DNA of 64,000 nucleotides from JALYUM01 sp036688685 (GCF_036688685.1 NZ_JAQQPS010000005.1:186001-250000); one strand, 5' to 3'. Numbered from the stretch's first letter, positions 51,755 to 61,765 are shown. The notes: generated from the sequence alone by a model not told the origin. Program-made: numbers and translations.

Positions 51755-53212
51755 ATGGCAACGCTGCGCCGCTCGCTGGTGATCAATTTTTTCTCGTCGT
51801 CGGGCGCGGCCTTCCTGCAATTCCTTGTCAGCGTGATTCTGGCCAGGCTGCTGGCGCCGGGTGAAATCGGCGTCTTTTCGATGACCGTCGTCATTGTCAA
51901 TGTCGCGCACATCTTCCGCGATTTCGGCGTGGCCTCGTATGTGCAGCGCGAACCGGACCTGACGGTCGAAAAGATGCGCTCGGCCATCGGTGTCATGCTG
52001 GCGTCGTCGTGGACCATCTGCGTGCTGCTGTTCACGCTAAGCGGTGCGCTGGCACGCTGGTTCGGCGAACCTGGCATGGCCCCTGTAATGCGCGTGCTGG
52101 CGCTGGGGTTCTTTATTATTCCGTTCGGTTCGATTACCAATTCACTGCTGGTGCGGCGGTTTGCCGCCGACAAGCAGGCGCTCGTCAGCGCCGCCAGTAC
52201 CATCACGTATTGCACGGTTTGCCTGACCCTGGCAACGTTCGGTTTCGGCACCATGAGCCTGGCCTGGGCCAACCTGGTCAGCCTGGTGGTGACAGCGCTG
52301 GCGCTGTTGCCGCTGCGGCCGCCAGGCACGCCATGGCTGCCCGGCCTGGCGCATTGGCGGGCAATCGTCCACTTTGGCCTTGGCACCCTGCTGGTCAACT
52401 GCACCACTGCCGTCAACAACGCGATTCCCGATCTTCTGCTGGGTAAATTGGGCAATGCGCGCCTGGTGGGTCTGCTCAGCCGGGCCAATTCCACCGTGTC
52501 AATTTTTGGCTACGTGGCCGGTTCCACCGTCACCTATGGCGCGGTATCGTACTTGTCGCAGGCGCATCACCGGGGCGAATCGCTGGCGCCGGTGGTGGCA
52601 CGCGCCACGTCATTGTTGACCGGCGTGGCCTGGCCAGCGTTTGCCTGTACCGCGCTGCTGGGTGCGGATATCGTGCTGGCGCTCTATGGACAGGGATGGC
52701 GCGACAGCGTGCCGGCGATCCTGCCGTTGACCGTGTCCGCTGCGGTGGCGATGGTGTTCCATTACACGCCCAGCGCGCTCATTGCACTCGGGCGGCCCTA
52801 TCTGGGGGCGCTGCCGGTGCTGGTCATGTTGGTCAGCCGGCTCGGCTTCGGTTACGTGTTATATGACGGGCGCCTGGTCAACTTTGCCTGGGCGATCTGC
52901 CTGGCAACGCTGGCAGCAACCCCGGTGATGTGGTGGCAGCAGCGGCGCCATCTCGGTATGGGCCGGCTGGTGCATGCTCTGGCGCCGAGCATGGCGGTCG
53001 CGCTGGCATGTGGCTTGACCTGCTTCGCCCTGCAACACGTGCTGCCGCTGGCGCCGGGTGCGACGCGGCTGCTGGTGATGGCGTTGCCGCTGGTGTTGGC
53101 CTGGTATGGTGCGCTGCGCCTGACGCGCCACGCGCTGGTCGATGAAGTGCACCACCTGGGCGCCGGTCTGCTGGTTCGCCTGAAATTGCGCCCGGTCGGC
53201 GGCGCCGGCTAG
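51755..53212 (+). CDS. Oligosaccharide flippase (Wzx-like), second copy
   Basis: A 485-residue membrane protein with about fourteen hydrophobic helices. LRRSLVINFFSSSGAAFLQFLVSVILARLLAPGEIGVFS is typical for the family, and IFRDFGVASYVQREPDLT matches the corresponding part of the first flippase. The ATG at 51755 has an AGGA ribosome binding site. It is a lone plus-strand gene between minus-strand operons and ends 7 bases before the convergent deacetylase/glycosyltransferase gene. Two flippases suggest either two lipid-linked products or specialisation. Confidence 0.9.
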   Translation: MATLRRSLVINFFSSSGAAFLQFLVSVILARLLAPGEIGVFSMTVVIVNVAHIFRDFGVASYVQREPDLTVEKMRSAIGVMLASSWTICVLLFTLSGALARWFGEPGMAPVMRVLALGFFIIPFGSITNSLLVRRFAADKQALVSAASTITYCTVCLTLATFGFGTMSLAWANLVSLVVTALALLPLRPPGTPWLPGLAHWRAIVHFGLGTLLVNCTTAVNNAIPDLLLGKLGNARLVGLLSRANSTVSIFGYVAGSTVTYGAVSYLSQAHHRGESLAPVVARATSLLTGVAWPAFACTALLGADIVLALYGQGWRDSVPAILPLTVSAAVAMVFHYTPSALIALGRPYLGALPVLVMLVSRLGFGYVLYDGRLVNFAWAICLATLAATPVMWWQQRRHLGMGRLVHALAPSMAVALACGLTCFALQHVLPLAPGATRLLVMALPLVLAWYGALRLTRHALVDEVHHLGAGLLVRLKLRPVGGAG

Positions 53213-53219
53213 TCCAGCG

Positions 53220-55481
53220 TCAACGGGCGTATTCGCTCAACATCCGTTCACAGGTTTTGACAAACTGGCGCGCCACGGCGGCGGTGTTGTTGTCGAGCGC
53301 CAGCTGCAATCCGTTTGCCGCCAGGTGCTCGGCCAGCGCGTCGTCACCCAGTACTCGCTCGATGGCTGCGGCAATTTCGTCGATGTTATTACCGTCGACC
53401 AGCAAACCGCTCTGATTCTCCAGCACCGCTTCGACCGCACCGCCGGCGCGGCCACCGATGACAGGTTTGCGGCAGGCATTCGCTTCCCGAAACACCAGGC
53501 CAAAGCCTTCCGTATCGCCATCCGGCATGGTGCGATTCGGCATCAGGAACAGGTCGCACAAGCGCAGGTAATCCACCAGTTCGGCATCGGTGACCTTGCC
53601 AACCAGGGTGATGTGCTCCCCCATGTTTGCGCGCGCGATGATTTGCTCGATTTCGGCGCGCATCTCGCCGTCGCCGATGATCAGGTAGTGCACGTCCTGG
53701 CGATGACGCACCACCTGCGCCATTGCCAGGACGGCTTTGTCAATGCCCTTGCGCGCCACCATGCGGCCCACCGTGACGACGACCTTCTTGCCTGCCAGCC
53801 GGTGTCGCGCGATCATGTCCGGGTTGCGCGGGCCGGGCGTGAACCGGGCCGTATCGACCCCATTCTGGATCAGGACGATCGACTTGGGCGGCACCTCCAT
53901 CAGGCGCGTGAGCGCATCGCACGTGAAGGCGCTGACGGCGACGATCTTGTCGGCCGCGTGCAGGTACTGGCGTCGCTTGTTGCCATAAAATCGTCCGCCA
54001 GTCTCGGTCGTGATTTCTTCGCCGTGCACATATACCAGTAATTTTACGTTGTACAGCTTGCGCAGCGCCAGGCCCAGCCAGCTCCCCGCCACCAGTTCGC
54101 CGACGCACACCACATTGATGTCGTGCCGGCGCACGATGCGCGCCGCCGCCAGCAGCGCTTTGGCATACAGCGGAAAGTCCTGGAACAACAGGCGCCATAC
54201 CGACACCAGAATATTGGCTGGCGGCGTCGCGATCAGGGGGCGCAGCAAGTCGGTGCGATCGATCGGATAGCCGGCGGCTTCATCGAACGCACGCCAGCCT
54301 GGCACAGGCTGGTTGGTCAGGTAATTCATTTTGGCCGTCAGTACCCGGATACTGCCGGGCGGCATGAACTGGCACAAGTTGTCGTAGACGACTGCCGAAC
54401 CGCCATGCAGCGGTGGAAATGTACTGGCGATGAGCAGGCAGCGTACGTCGGTGCCGTCGCTACTGGTATCGTCGGCGGCGCCCGCTTTTTTCGCCAGTGG
54501 CATGGCGCGGGTGCGCATATTGCGCGCCAGCTGAAAGGCGATGCGGTTGTTGGAACGGCCCCATGGCGTAAAGCGTGGCAACTGAAACATGTCGCTGTCG
54601 CGCGTCGCCACGCCACTGCTGGTGGTGACGGCCGAGGTGTAGCCGAGCGATTTCACCATGGCCACGTGTTCCGGCCCGTAGTCTTCGTTGGGACGCCCGT
54701 TCGGGTAGGCGAATGAATGCACGCGCGCGCCGATGATCGCTTCCAGTTCTTCTTTGCAGTTGCCAATTTCAGCACGCGCCTGAGCGCGCGTGCATTCGTT
54801 CAAAATAGGGTGATGAACCGTGTGGGCGCCGATGTCGAAACCCTGGTTGTGCAGCGTGCGCACGGTGTCCGTATTGAATGGGCGCGGCAGCGAAATGGTG
54901 CTGCGCGCTTGCGCCTCCAGCACTTCGATGGCGCCGACCCGGTCTGCCAGAGGCGCGTATTTCAGGCGTCCCTGCAGTTCTTCAATCAGGCGCAGGCGCG
55001 TACCCGGTTGGCCCAGATCGGTGTATTTGCCAAAGCCGTAGGGCAGCAAGAAACCGCTGTCGGGCAGGGCCCGTACGGCCGCGACAATGCGTTCGTGCCA
55101 CAAGGCACCGCCGTCCAGTTGTCCAGTGGTGACGAAAAACGTGCCCGGCAAATTGCGCTTGCGCAGTGCCGGACTGACGTTGTCGAGCCACTCCGCGTAA
55201 CCATCGTCGAAGGTCAGCGCCATGGCGCGGCTGGGTAGCTTGCCAGCCTGCAGCGCCGCGGTCGCTGCCGGCAGCGGCATCACATTGGCATTGACAACCA
55301 GGAAGTCGAGGATCTGCTCAAAGCCGGCCAGGTCCAGCTCGTCGGCGATGAGCGGATCGGCGACAGTCGGAATCTTGTGGAACAGCAGGACAGACAGGCG
55401 CCCTCCCGTTCCGGCAGGCGACAGCAACGAAAACACACTCTGGACAAGGGACGATTTCATAAGTAATACGGCACGTTTCAA
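53220..55481 (-). CDS. Polysaccharide deacetylase fused to a GT4 glycosyltransferase
   Basis: A 753-residue two-domain protein. Residues about 30-330 are a NodB-type deacetylase: LTFDDGYAEW with the metal Asp pair, GAHTVHHPIL with the metal His pair, and FAYPNGR. Residues about 345-753 are a GT-B transferase with VGRMVARKGIDKA and EGFGLVFREANACRKPV (the E-x7-E motif). The TTG start at 55481 overlaps the upstream TGA by 4 bases, so it is coupled to the O-ligase gene; a later ATG at 55460 has no ribosome binding site. The fusion suggests that sugar addition and N-deacetylation act on the same intermediate. Confidence 0.88.
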   Translation of the reverse strand: MKRAVLLMKSSLVQSVFSLLSPAGTGGRLSVLLFHKIPTVADPLIADELDLAGFEQILDFLVVNANVMPLPAATAALQAGKLPSRAMALTFDDGYAEWLDNVSPALRKRNLPGTFFVTTGQLDGGALWHERIVAAVRALPDSGFLLPYGFGKYTDLGQPGTRLRLIEELQGRLKYAPLADRVGAIEVLEAQARSTISLPRPFNTDTVRTLHNQGFDIGAHTVHHPILNECTRAQARAEIGNCKEELEAIIGARVHSFAYPNGRPNEDYGPEHVAMVKSLGYTSAVTTSSGVATRDSDMFQLPRFTPWGRSNNRIAFQLARNMRTRAMPLAKKAGAADDTSSDGTDVRCLLIASTFPPLHGGSAVVYDNLCQFMPPGSIRVLTAKMNYLTNQPVPGWRAFDEAAGYPIDRTDLLRPLIATPPANILVSVWRLLFQDFPLYAKALLAAARIVRRHDINVVCVGELVAGSWLGLALRKLYNVKLLVYVHGEEITTETGGRFYGNKRRQYLHAADKIVAVSAFTCDALTRLMEVPPKSIVLIQNGVDTARFTPGPRNPDMIARHRLAGKKVVVTVGRMVARKGIDKAVLAMAQVVRHRQDVHYLIIGDGEMRAEIEQIIARANMGEHITLVGKVTDAELVDYLRLCDLFLMPNRTMPDGDTEGFGLVFREANACRKPVIGGRAGGAVEAVLENQSGLLVDGNNIDEIAAAIERVLGDDALAEHLAANGLQLALDNNTAAVARQFVKTCERMLSEYAR

Positions 55482-56806
55482 AGTATGTGGTCGAGAAGCC
55501 CGCGCAAGCCTTTACGCCGCTTGATGTCCACGCGCGCCGCTTGCGGGACATACGGGATAGGCTGGCCTGCCTTGTCGCGTTTCAGGAGGAGCAGCTTCTC
55601 CAGCGCCACCAGGATGATGATGATGTCATAGTACAAGTCGAAGTAGGCCAGCGACAGGAAGGCCCCGCTGACCGCGTAGCCGATGATGCAAACCTGGGCC
55701 ATTTTGGCCAGGTCCGACGCCCATTTCAATTCCGGGGCATCGGCGCAGAATTTGACTACCCGCGTGCCGGTGCGCCACGCGCACAGCATCAATACGACGA
55801 ACATCGTCAGACCAACGACACCATGGTCGCCGAGTACCTGAAAGAAAATGCTGTGGGCGACATGGTAGTCGAGCGGATTGGGCGCGTAGATGGCGAATTG
55901 GCGCACTGAAAACACGTTGAAGCCGCCACCCAGCACATTATGGGTGGCCACGTTGATGGCAAATTGCCACGCGTTGATCCGGCCCATGGCCGATCCGTCC
56001 TCTTTGTATTCGCCAATCGTATCCATACGCTCGAACCATTGCGCGGGCATGACGAGCGATACCAGCGCGATCATCCCGATGACGGCCACGCCAGTGGCTG
56101 CCTTGTTTTTGCTCTTGAGCCAGAGGAAGCCCAGCATGGCGCCGCCGCCGACCAGCGCACCGCGCGAATACGATCCGACCGCAGCGATGGCCGTGAAGAT
56201 CGTCATGGCCAGCATGAACAGCGATACCAGCTTGTTGGTGGCCTGGTTGCGCAAGTACCAGATCAACGGCAGCGTCACCACCAGCGCCAGCGCCATCGCA
56301 TTGTTTTCAGCGATATAGCTGCCGTCGGGGCCATACACCTTGAAGTTGCCGCCTGACGCCAGCACGAACAGCCCACCTTTCAGGCCGTAGATCCCGATCG
56401 AGAGCGCCACGACCCATGTGTATTGCTTAATATCGCGCTCGGTATTGAGCACCATGAATGACACGAACACCATGAACATGGTCTTGATAACGCGGTTCCA
56501 TTCCTGCCAGACCAGGCCGGGTTCCAGCGCGAAGAAACTGGTAAAGGTCATCCACGCTGTGAAGACCAGCAGCAGTATTGTCACGGGCGTGCGCGGAAAG
56601 CCTTTTGGCTGCTTGGTCAGCAGCACCGCCAGTGTCGTGACGCCCGCGATCAGCGCGACAAATGGAAAATCGTAGGCCGCGCCGTAACTGAGCCGGTGCG
56701 GATTCATCAGACTGATCCAGGTGAAGACGATGACGCCGACGGCAGGACGCTTGAAGATGAACGGAATCGTTCCAAATATGATCGCGAACAACAGCAAGTC
56801 ACGCAT
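55478..56806 (-). CDS. O-glycosylation ligase/Wzy-like polymerase, exosortase A system-associated
   Basis: A 442-residue polytopic membrane protein with about eleven helices, of the Wzy/O-ligase fold (TIGR03097 type). The large periplasmic loop includes VGSYSRGALVGGG and ends HVAHSIFFQVLGDHGVVG, the family signature. It polymerises or ligates the lipid-linked repeat on the outer side of the inner membrane. The ATG at 56806 has a GGAG ribosome binding site and overlaps the preceding gene's end by 8 bases. Longer starts extend into the upstream gene and were rejected. Confidence 0.88.
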   Translation of the reverse strand: MRDLLLFAIIFGTIPFIFKRPAVGVIVFTWISLMNPHRLSYGAAYDFPFVALIAGVTTLAVLLTKQPKGFPRTPVTILLLVFTAWMTFTSFFALEPGLVWQEWNRVIKTMFMVFVSFMVLNTERDIKQYTWVVALSIGIYGLKGGLFVLASGGNFKVYGPDGSYIAENNAMALALVVTLPLIWYLRNQATNKLVSLFMLAMTIFTAIAAVGSYSRGALVGGGAMLGFLWLKSKNKAATGVAVIGMIALVSLVMPAQWFERMDTIGEYKEDGSAMGRINAWQFAINVATHNVLGGGFNVFSVRQFAIYAPNPLDYHVAHSIFFQVLGDHGVVGLTMFVVLMLCAWRTGTRVVKFCADAPELKWASDLAKMAQVCIIGYAVSGAFLSLAYFDLYYDIIIILVALEKLLLLKRDKAGQPIPYVPQAARVDIKRRKGLRGLLDHIL

Positions 56807-57959
56807 GGCGCTTCTCCAGGCTGCTGAACAATTCGACAACGCGGCGGGCGTTGGCCTTCCAGGTGAGCTGCTGCTCGACGATCGCATCGCGCGCACCTTG
56901 CGCAACGTGCAGGCGCAGCGCCCTATCGATGCACAGCCGGTGGATCGACGCGGCTAGCTGCTCAGGATGCTCAGGATCGAACAACAGCGCATTTTTTTCG
57001 TGCGTCAGGATTTCGCGGATGTTCGGCTGACCCGGCGCCACGATCGCCTTCCCGAGCGCCAAATACTCAAACAGTTTCAAAGGCGAGGCGTAGTCGACCA
57101 CGGCCGGCTGCAGCGCAATGTCGAACGCTGAAACATATTTGGCCACGTCGTCGCGCTCGACGATACCCGTAAAGTGTACGCGTGCGCCAATGCCCAGTTT
57201 GGCTGCCTGCTGTTCCAGCGCCGCACGCGCCGGGCCGTCGCCGACCACCAGCAGGGTGCGCAATGCATCGGGCGGGTCATCGGCGATCAGCTCGATCACC
57301 TTGTCCAGGCCATGCCAGTCGCGCACGAAACCCGTAAAGCCCAGCACAAGCTGCCCCTCCAGTCCGAGTGCGCGCTTGGCGGCCGCGACGTCGGCGTTGC
57401 CGTCGAACCGGTCGCCATTGATGCCGTTCGGGATCACGACGATGCGTTCGGCCGCTACGCCATAGGCCTGCACCATGTCGCCCAGTACCTGGGTGACCGG
57501 CAACACCAGGTCGGCGTTTTTCCAGGCATAGGATTGCGACCAGCGCGCCAGGCGCCGCAAGGAAAGACCGTCGTATTTGGCGCGCTCCTCCAGGATCGGT
57601 GCATTAATTTCCAGCAGCATCGGCAACTTGTACTTGCGCGCCAGCCAGATACCGGCCGGTAAAAACAGGTTGTAGCGTTCGTACAACACGTCCGGCTGAT
57701 GCTGGCGCACGGCGGCAGCCAGGCGCCGGTAGGCGACCGCCGAATAGGCCAGCTCGATGAGCTCGTAGCACCATTTTGGCATGTAGCGTTTCAACAGGGC
57801 GACAGCGCCGGCGTCCGAACCGAACGATTCGGTTTCGGCACTGGGCGGTGCGACGATGATCACTTCATGGCCGAGCGACCGCAGGGCGTTGATCATTTCT
57901 TCGATATGGACGTACTGCCCGTCCTTCGAACGGGTCCGGTGGTGGTAGAGAATCCTCAC
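56799..57959 (-). CDS. GT4 family glycosyltransferase
   Basis: A 386-residue GT-B transferase. MRILYHHRTRSKDGQYVHIEEMI at the start binds the acceptor; the donor domain has GFTGFVRDWHGLDKVIEL, VVGDGPARAALE and SPLKLFEYLALGKAIVAP with the catalytic Glu. The GTG at 57959 overlaps the upstream stop by 4 bases (GTGA). It is one of the core EPS genes of this operon (59134 down to 53220). The sugar is unknown. Confidence 0.9.
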   Translation of the reverse strand: MRILYHHRTRSKDGQYVHIEEMINALRSLGHEVIIVAPPSAETESFGSDAGAVALLKRYMPKWCYELIELAYSAVAYRRLAAAVRQHQPDVLYERYNLFLPAGIWLARKYKLPMLLEINAPILEERAKYDGLSLRRLARWSQSYAWKNADLVLPVTQVLGDMVQAYGVAAERIVVIPNGINGDRFDGNADVAAAKRALGLEGQLVLGFTGFVRDWHGLDKVIELIADDPPDALRTLLVVGDGPARAALEQQAAKLGIGARVHFTGIVERDDVAKYVSAFDIALQPAVVDYASPLKLFEYLALGKAIVAPGQPNIREILTHEKNALLFDPEHPEQLAASIHRLCIDRALRLHVAQGARDAIVEQQLTWKANARRVVELFSSLEKRHA

Positions 57960-59134
57960 GCAGCTTTATCCAATATGACTTGCTGGAACAGGGCGATCTG
58001 TCCCTGGGTGGTGTCGTCCCAGCTGAAACGCTCGGCGTAGCGGCGCGTGGCGCCGTGATCGGGGTAGTTGGCGCGCAGCAGGCGCACGCTGGCGGCCAGG
58101 CTGGCCGGCGTGCGTTCGTCCATCAACAAGCCAGCTTCCGGCGCATTGACCACTTCCGGCGTGCCCCAGACATTGCTGGCGATGACTGGCGTGCCGCACG
58201 CCATCGATTCGAGCAGGACATTCGCCCAGCCTTCGCGCGACGATGCGAGTACCAGCACGTCGGCGGCGTTGTAATACTGCGCCAGGGCCGTCTGTGCAAT
58301 GGGGCCGAGGAAGGTTACGCGGTCGTTCACGCCAATCTGCGCGGCCAGGTCTTGCAGTTTTTTCAGGTCGGGGCCGGAGCCGGCGATCATCAGGCGCACG
58401 TCGGGCAACTCGACCAGCGCACGGATCGGGATATCGTGGGCTTTGCGGGGATCGAGCAGGCCCACCGACAGGATGGTGAACGCCGTGATGCCCAGCGCCG
58501 CGCGTGCGGCGGCGCGGTCGGTCGGCTGGAAGCGTTGCAGGTCGACGCCGTTGCGCAGCGCCACGATGTTCTTGTTGACCACGCCCAGTCCGGTGATCTC
58601 TTCCTTCAGTGCCTGGCAAACGGTCACGATGCCGCTGGCGCGTTCGGCGGCCCACATGATCATCTTGCGCGGCAAAGCGAACTGGGGAATCAGGTTGATG
58701 TCGGTACCGCGCGCGGTGATGACCACCGGCTTATTAAAATACTTTCCCAGCATGACGGCAGCGACGCCGTCAGGATAGAAATAGTGGGCGTCGATGGCGT
58801 CGAAGTCGTAGCCTTCGTCGCGGATGCGGCCGATGGCCTTTTTGGCCGACTGGGCCAGCATGAAGGGTGTGATGTTCATGCCGATGCGTGGCACCACCAG
58901 GTAGCGCGGATGGTCCACCGACAGGCCATTGCGTTCTTCATGGCGCGGCACGCGCGCGAACTGGGCGTAGGGACCGTATTTGGGATCGCGCGAGGGGAAC
59001 CAGGGCACTGGGGCCACCACGCGTGATTCGGCCTTGCCGCTGGCAATCAGGTAGCGCAGGCGGGTCTCGACGAAAATGCCGTGATTCGGCTGCTCCGAAT
59101 TCGGGTATAAAGTGCTGAAAGTTAATAGCTTCAT
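57956..59134 (-). CDS. GT4 family glycosyltransferase
   Basis: A 392-residue GT-B transferase starting MKLLTFSTLYPNSEQPNHGIFVETR, with HYFYPDGVAA in the acceptor half. The donor half has SVGLLDPRKAHDIPI, LMIAGSGPDLKKL and the SREGWANVLLESMACGTPVIAS block containing the E-x7-E-type motif. It is the first gene of the four-gene minus-strand operon and diverges from ugd. An extended -10 TGCTAGTAT (TAGTAT at 59184-59189) may be its promoter. The donor is not known. Confidence 0.9.
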   Translation of the reverse strand: MKLLTFSTLYPNSEQPNHGIFVETRLRYLIASGKAESRVVAPVPWFPSRDPKYGPYAQFARVPRHEERNGLSVDHPRYLVVPRIGMNITPFMLAQSAKKAIGRIRDEGYDFDAIDAHYFYPDGVAAVMLGKYFNKPVVITARGTDINLIPQFALPRKMIMWAAERASGIVTVCQALKEEITGLGVVNKNIVALRNGVDLQRFQPTDRAAARAALGITAFTILSVGLLDPRKAHDIPIRALVELPDVRLMIAGSGPDLKKLQDLAAQIGVNDRVTFLGPIAQTALAQYYNAADVLVLASSREGWANVLLESMACGTPVIASNVWGTPEVVNAPEAGLLMDERTPASLAASVRLLRANYPDHGATRRYAERFSWDDTTQGQIALFQQVILDKAA

Positions 59135-59420
59135 ATATATTAATCAGGCGCAGGCATGCCCGGAACCGCAGAGGTGAGCGGCGATACTAGCAGACACACT
59201 TGGGGACGCTGCGCGATTGTCGCCAAAAAGGAATAAATTTTGCCAAAGGGCAGCACAATTGGCGGGCTAGCGTATGAATACTTATCAATCATGATACTAT
59301 AATTCAAGTTTACTTTAGACATTTCCACTACCCGGCGACAGCGCCAGGGCGGCCTCCCAAGCCCTCTGCACCGCGGTCGCGCCTGTTCCCTGCCGTGCTG
59401 ACAATTCCCCTATATACATT
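59135..59420. promoter_or_regulatory. Divergent promoter region of the GT4 operon and ugd
   Basis: No gene is visible. For the plus strand TATAAT lies at 59298-59303, about 118 bases before the ugd start, without a good -35. For the minus strand an extended -10 TGCTAGTAT (hexamer 59184-59189) lies about 50 bases before the GT4 start. The centre (about 59220-59320) is AT-rich. Confidence 0.4.
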
Positions 59421-60785
59421 ATGAAGATTTCTATCATTGGTACCGGCTACGTCGGCCTCGTTTCCGGCGCTTGCTTCGCGGATGTCGGCAATGCCGTCCT
59501 TTGTCTGGACGTCAATGAAGACAAAATCGCGATGCTGAAAAACGGCGTGATCCCGATTCACGAGCCTGGCCTGGACCAGCTGGTAGCGCGCAACGCGAGT
59601 GCCGGCCGCCTGCTGTTCTCCACCAGCTACGACGAAGCGATCGCCCACGCGGACCTGGTCTTCCTGGCCGTCGGCACCCCGCCTGACGAAGACGGCAGCG
59701 CCGATCTGACCCACATCCTGGCTGCGGCACGCTCGATCGGTCAGCGCATGGAGCGTCCGCTGGTCGTGGTCGACAAGTCGACGGTACCGGTCGGCACCGC
59801 CGACAAGGTCCGTGCCGCCATCCAGGGCGAACTCGACAAACGCGGCAGCAAGGTGTCGTTTGCCGTTGTCAGCAACCCTGAATTCCTGAAAGAAGGCGCA
59901 GCGATCGACGACTTCATGCGCCCTGACCGCATCGTGGTCGGCAGCAACGACCCGCGCGCTACCAAGTTGATGCGCCAGTTATACGCGCCGTTCAGCCGCA
60001 ACCATGAAAAACTGGTCGAAATGGACGTGCGCAGCGCCGAACTGACGAAATACGCCGCTAATTCGATGCTGGCCACCCGTATCAGTTTCATGAACGAACT
60101 GGCGAACCTGGCCGAACTGCTGGACGCCGACATTGAAGCGGTGCGCCTGGGAATGGGCCTCGATCCCCGGATCGGCTCGCAGTTCCTGTACGCCGGCATG
60201 GGTTATGGTGGTTCGTGCTTCCCGAAAGACGTCAAGGCACTCGTGAAAACCGCGGGCGACCATCAACAGTCGATGCACATCCTGGATGCCACCGAGCGCG
60301 TCAACGAAGCGCAAAAAAACGTGCTGTTCAACAAGCTGGTGCGCCATTACGGCGGCGTCGAGAACCTGGCTGGCAAGACGGTTGCACTGTGGGGCATGTC
60401 GTTCAAGCCGAACACCGATGACATGCGCGAAGCGCCGAGCCTGGTGCTGATCCGCGAACTGTTCAAGGCCGGCTGCACTGTGCGGGCTTACGACCCGGTC
60501 GCCAGCAAGGAAGCGCTGCACCTTCTGCAACAGGAACACGGCATTGAGATATGCGCTGCGCAACTCACCATCGTTGCCTCCGCCAGTGCCGCCACCGACA
60601 ATGCGGACGTGCTGGTGCTGGTCACCGAGTGGAAAGAATTCCGCGCACCCGATTTTGCCGCGCTGGCCGTGAGCCTGCGCGACAAAGCCGTGTTTGATGG
60701 CCGCAATATCTACGATCCGGCTGAAGTTGCCGCGGCCGGCCTGTCCTACGAGGGCATCGGCCGCGTCAGCCGGAAAGCGGTTTGA
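59421..60785 (+). CDS. ugd: UDP-glucose 6-dehydrogenase
   Basis: A 454-residue NAD-dependent enzyme oxidising UDP-glucose to UDP-glucuronate. The Rossmann motif GTGYVGLVSGACFAD opens the protein; AVGTPPDEDG, SNPEFLKEG and the catalytic Cys266 in YGGSCFPKD are intact. The ATG at 59421 is the only sensible start. Its stop overlaps the start of a UDP-glucuronate epimerase-like gene by one base, so UDP-GlcA is probably also converted to UDP-GalA. The enzyme supplies acidic sugar for the EPS. Confidence 0.95.
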   Translation: MKISIIGTGYVGLVSGACFADVGNAVLCLDVNEDKIAMLKNGVIPIHEPGLDQLVARNASAGRLLFSTSYDEAIAHADLVFLAVGTPPDEDGSADLTHILAAARSIGQRMERPLVVVDKSTVPVGTADKVRAAIQGELDKRGSKVSFAVVSNPEFLKEGAAIDDFMRPDRIVVGSNDPRATKLMRQLYAPFSRNHEKLVEMDVRSAELTKYAANSMLATRISFMNELANLAELLDADIEAVRLGMGLDPRIGSQFLYAGMGYGGSCFPKDVKALVKTAGDHQQSMHILDATERVNEAQKNVLFNKLVRHYGGVENLAGKTVALWGMSFKPNTDDMREAPSLVLIRELFKAGCTVRAYDPVASKEALHLLQQEHGIEICAAQLTIVASASAATDNADVLVLVTEWKEFRAPDFAALAVSLRDKAVFDGRNIYDPAEVAAAGLSYEGIGRVSRKAV

Positions 60786-61765
60786 TGATCGCTGGGACGC
60801 ACCGCATCCTCGTCACGGGCGCGGCAGGCTTTATTGGCAGTTACGTGTCGGCGCGCCTGGCGGCGATGGGCCACCAGGTGTTCGGTTGCGATAATTTTAA
60901 CGACTACTACGACCCGCAGCTCAAGCACGACCGCGTCGCGGCCTTGCTGGTACCCGCCGGCGTGGTGTGCGATGTCGTCGAACTGGCCGATACGGCGCAG
61001 GTCGAGGCCCTGTTCGCGCGGGTAAAACCGACGCTAGTGGTACACCTGGCGGCGCAGGCCGGGGTGCGTTACTCGCTGATCAATCCGCAAGCGTACATTC
61101 AGTCGAATCTGGTCGCTTTCGGCAATATCCTCGAAGCCTGCCGCCAGGGCAAGATCGAACACCTGTTGTATGCCAGTAGCAGCAGCGTGTACGGCGCCAA
61201 CGCCAAGGTGCCGTTCAGCGAAGACGACATCACCGATACCCCGGTGTCGCTGTACGCCGCCACGAAAAAATCGAACGAGCTGATGGCGTATTCGTATAGT
61301 CAGCTGTACAAAGTACCGGCCACCGGGCTGCGTTTCTTTACCGTGTACGGTCCCTGGGGCCGGCCGGACATGGCCTACTTCAGTTTTACGCAGAAGCTGC
61401 TGCAAGGCGCGCCGATCCAGGTGTTCGCCGAGGGCAAGTTGACGCGCGATTTTACCTATATCGATGACATCGTCGAAGGCGTGGTGCGCTTGCTGTTCAA
61501 GCCGAGCGACGAGGGCGGCGTGCCGCATGCGGTGTACAACATCGGCAACGACCAGCCGGTGTCCGTGCTGTACTTTATCGAGACGCTGGAAAACGCCCTT
61601 GGGGTCAAGGCGGAGAAAGAGTTCTTGCCGATGCAGCCGGGCGATGTGCCGGCCACGCACGCGGACACGCGCAAGCTGCAGGGGTGGGTCGACTTCGCGC
61701 CGCAGACCTCACTGGCGACGGGACTGGCGCGGTTTGCGCACTGGTACCATAGCCACTTCAAGTGA
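60785..61765 (+). CDS. NAD-dependent epimerase, UDP-glucuronate 4-epimerase-like
   Basis: A 326-residue extended SDR. The TGAAGFIGSYVS motif binds NAD; SSSSVYGAN and YAATKKSNE carry the Ser and the Tyr/Lys pair. The VYGPWGRPDMA block is typical of UDP-glucuronate 4-epimerases (LspL/WbnF group), which make UDP-GalA from UDP-GlcA. The ATG at 60785 overlaps the ugd stop by one base. The gene ends before a bidirectional terminator. Confidence 0.9.
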   Translation: MIAGTHRILVTGAAGFIGSYVSARLAAMGHQVFGCDNFNDYYDPQLKHDRVAALLVPAGVVCDVVELADTAQVEALFARVKPTLVVHLAAQAGVRYSLINPQAYIQSNLVAFGNILEACRQGKIEHLLYASSSSVYGANAKVPFSEDDITDTPVSLYAATKKSNELMAYSYSQLYKVPATGLRFFTVYGPWGRPDMAYFSFTQKLLQGAPIQVFAEGKLTRDFTYIDDIVEGVVRLLFKPSDEGGVPHAVYNIGNDQPVSVLYFIETLENALGVKAEKEFLPMQPGDVPATHADTRKLQGWVDFAPQTSLATGLARFAHWYHSHFK

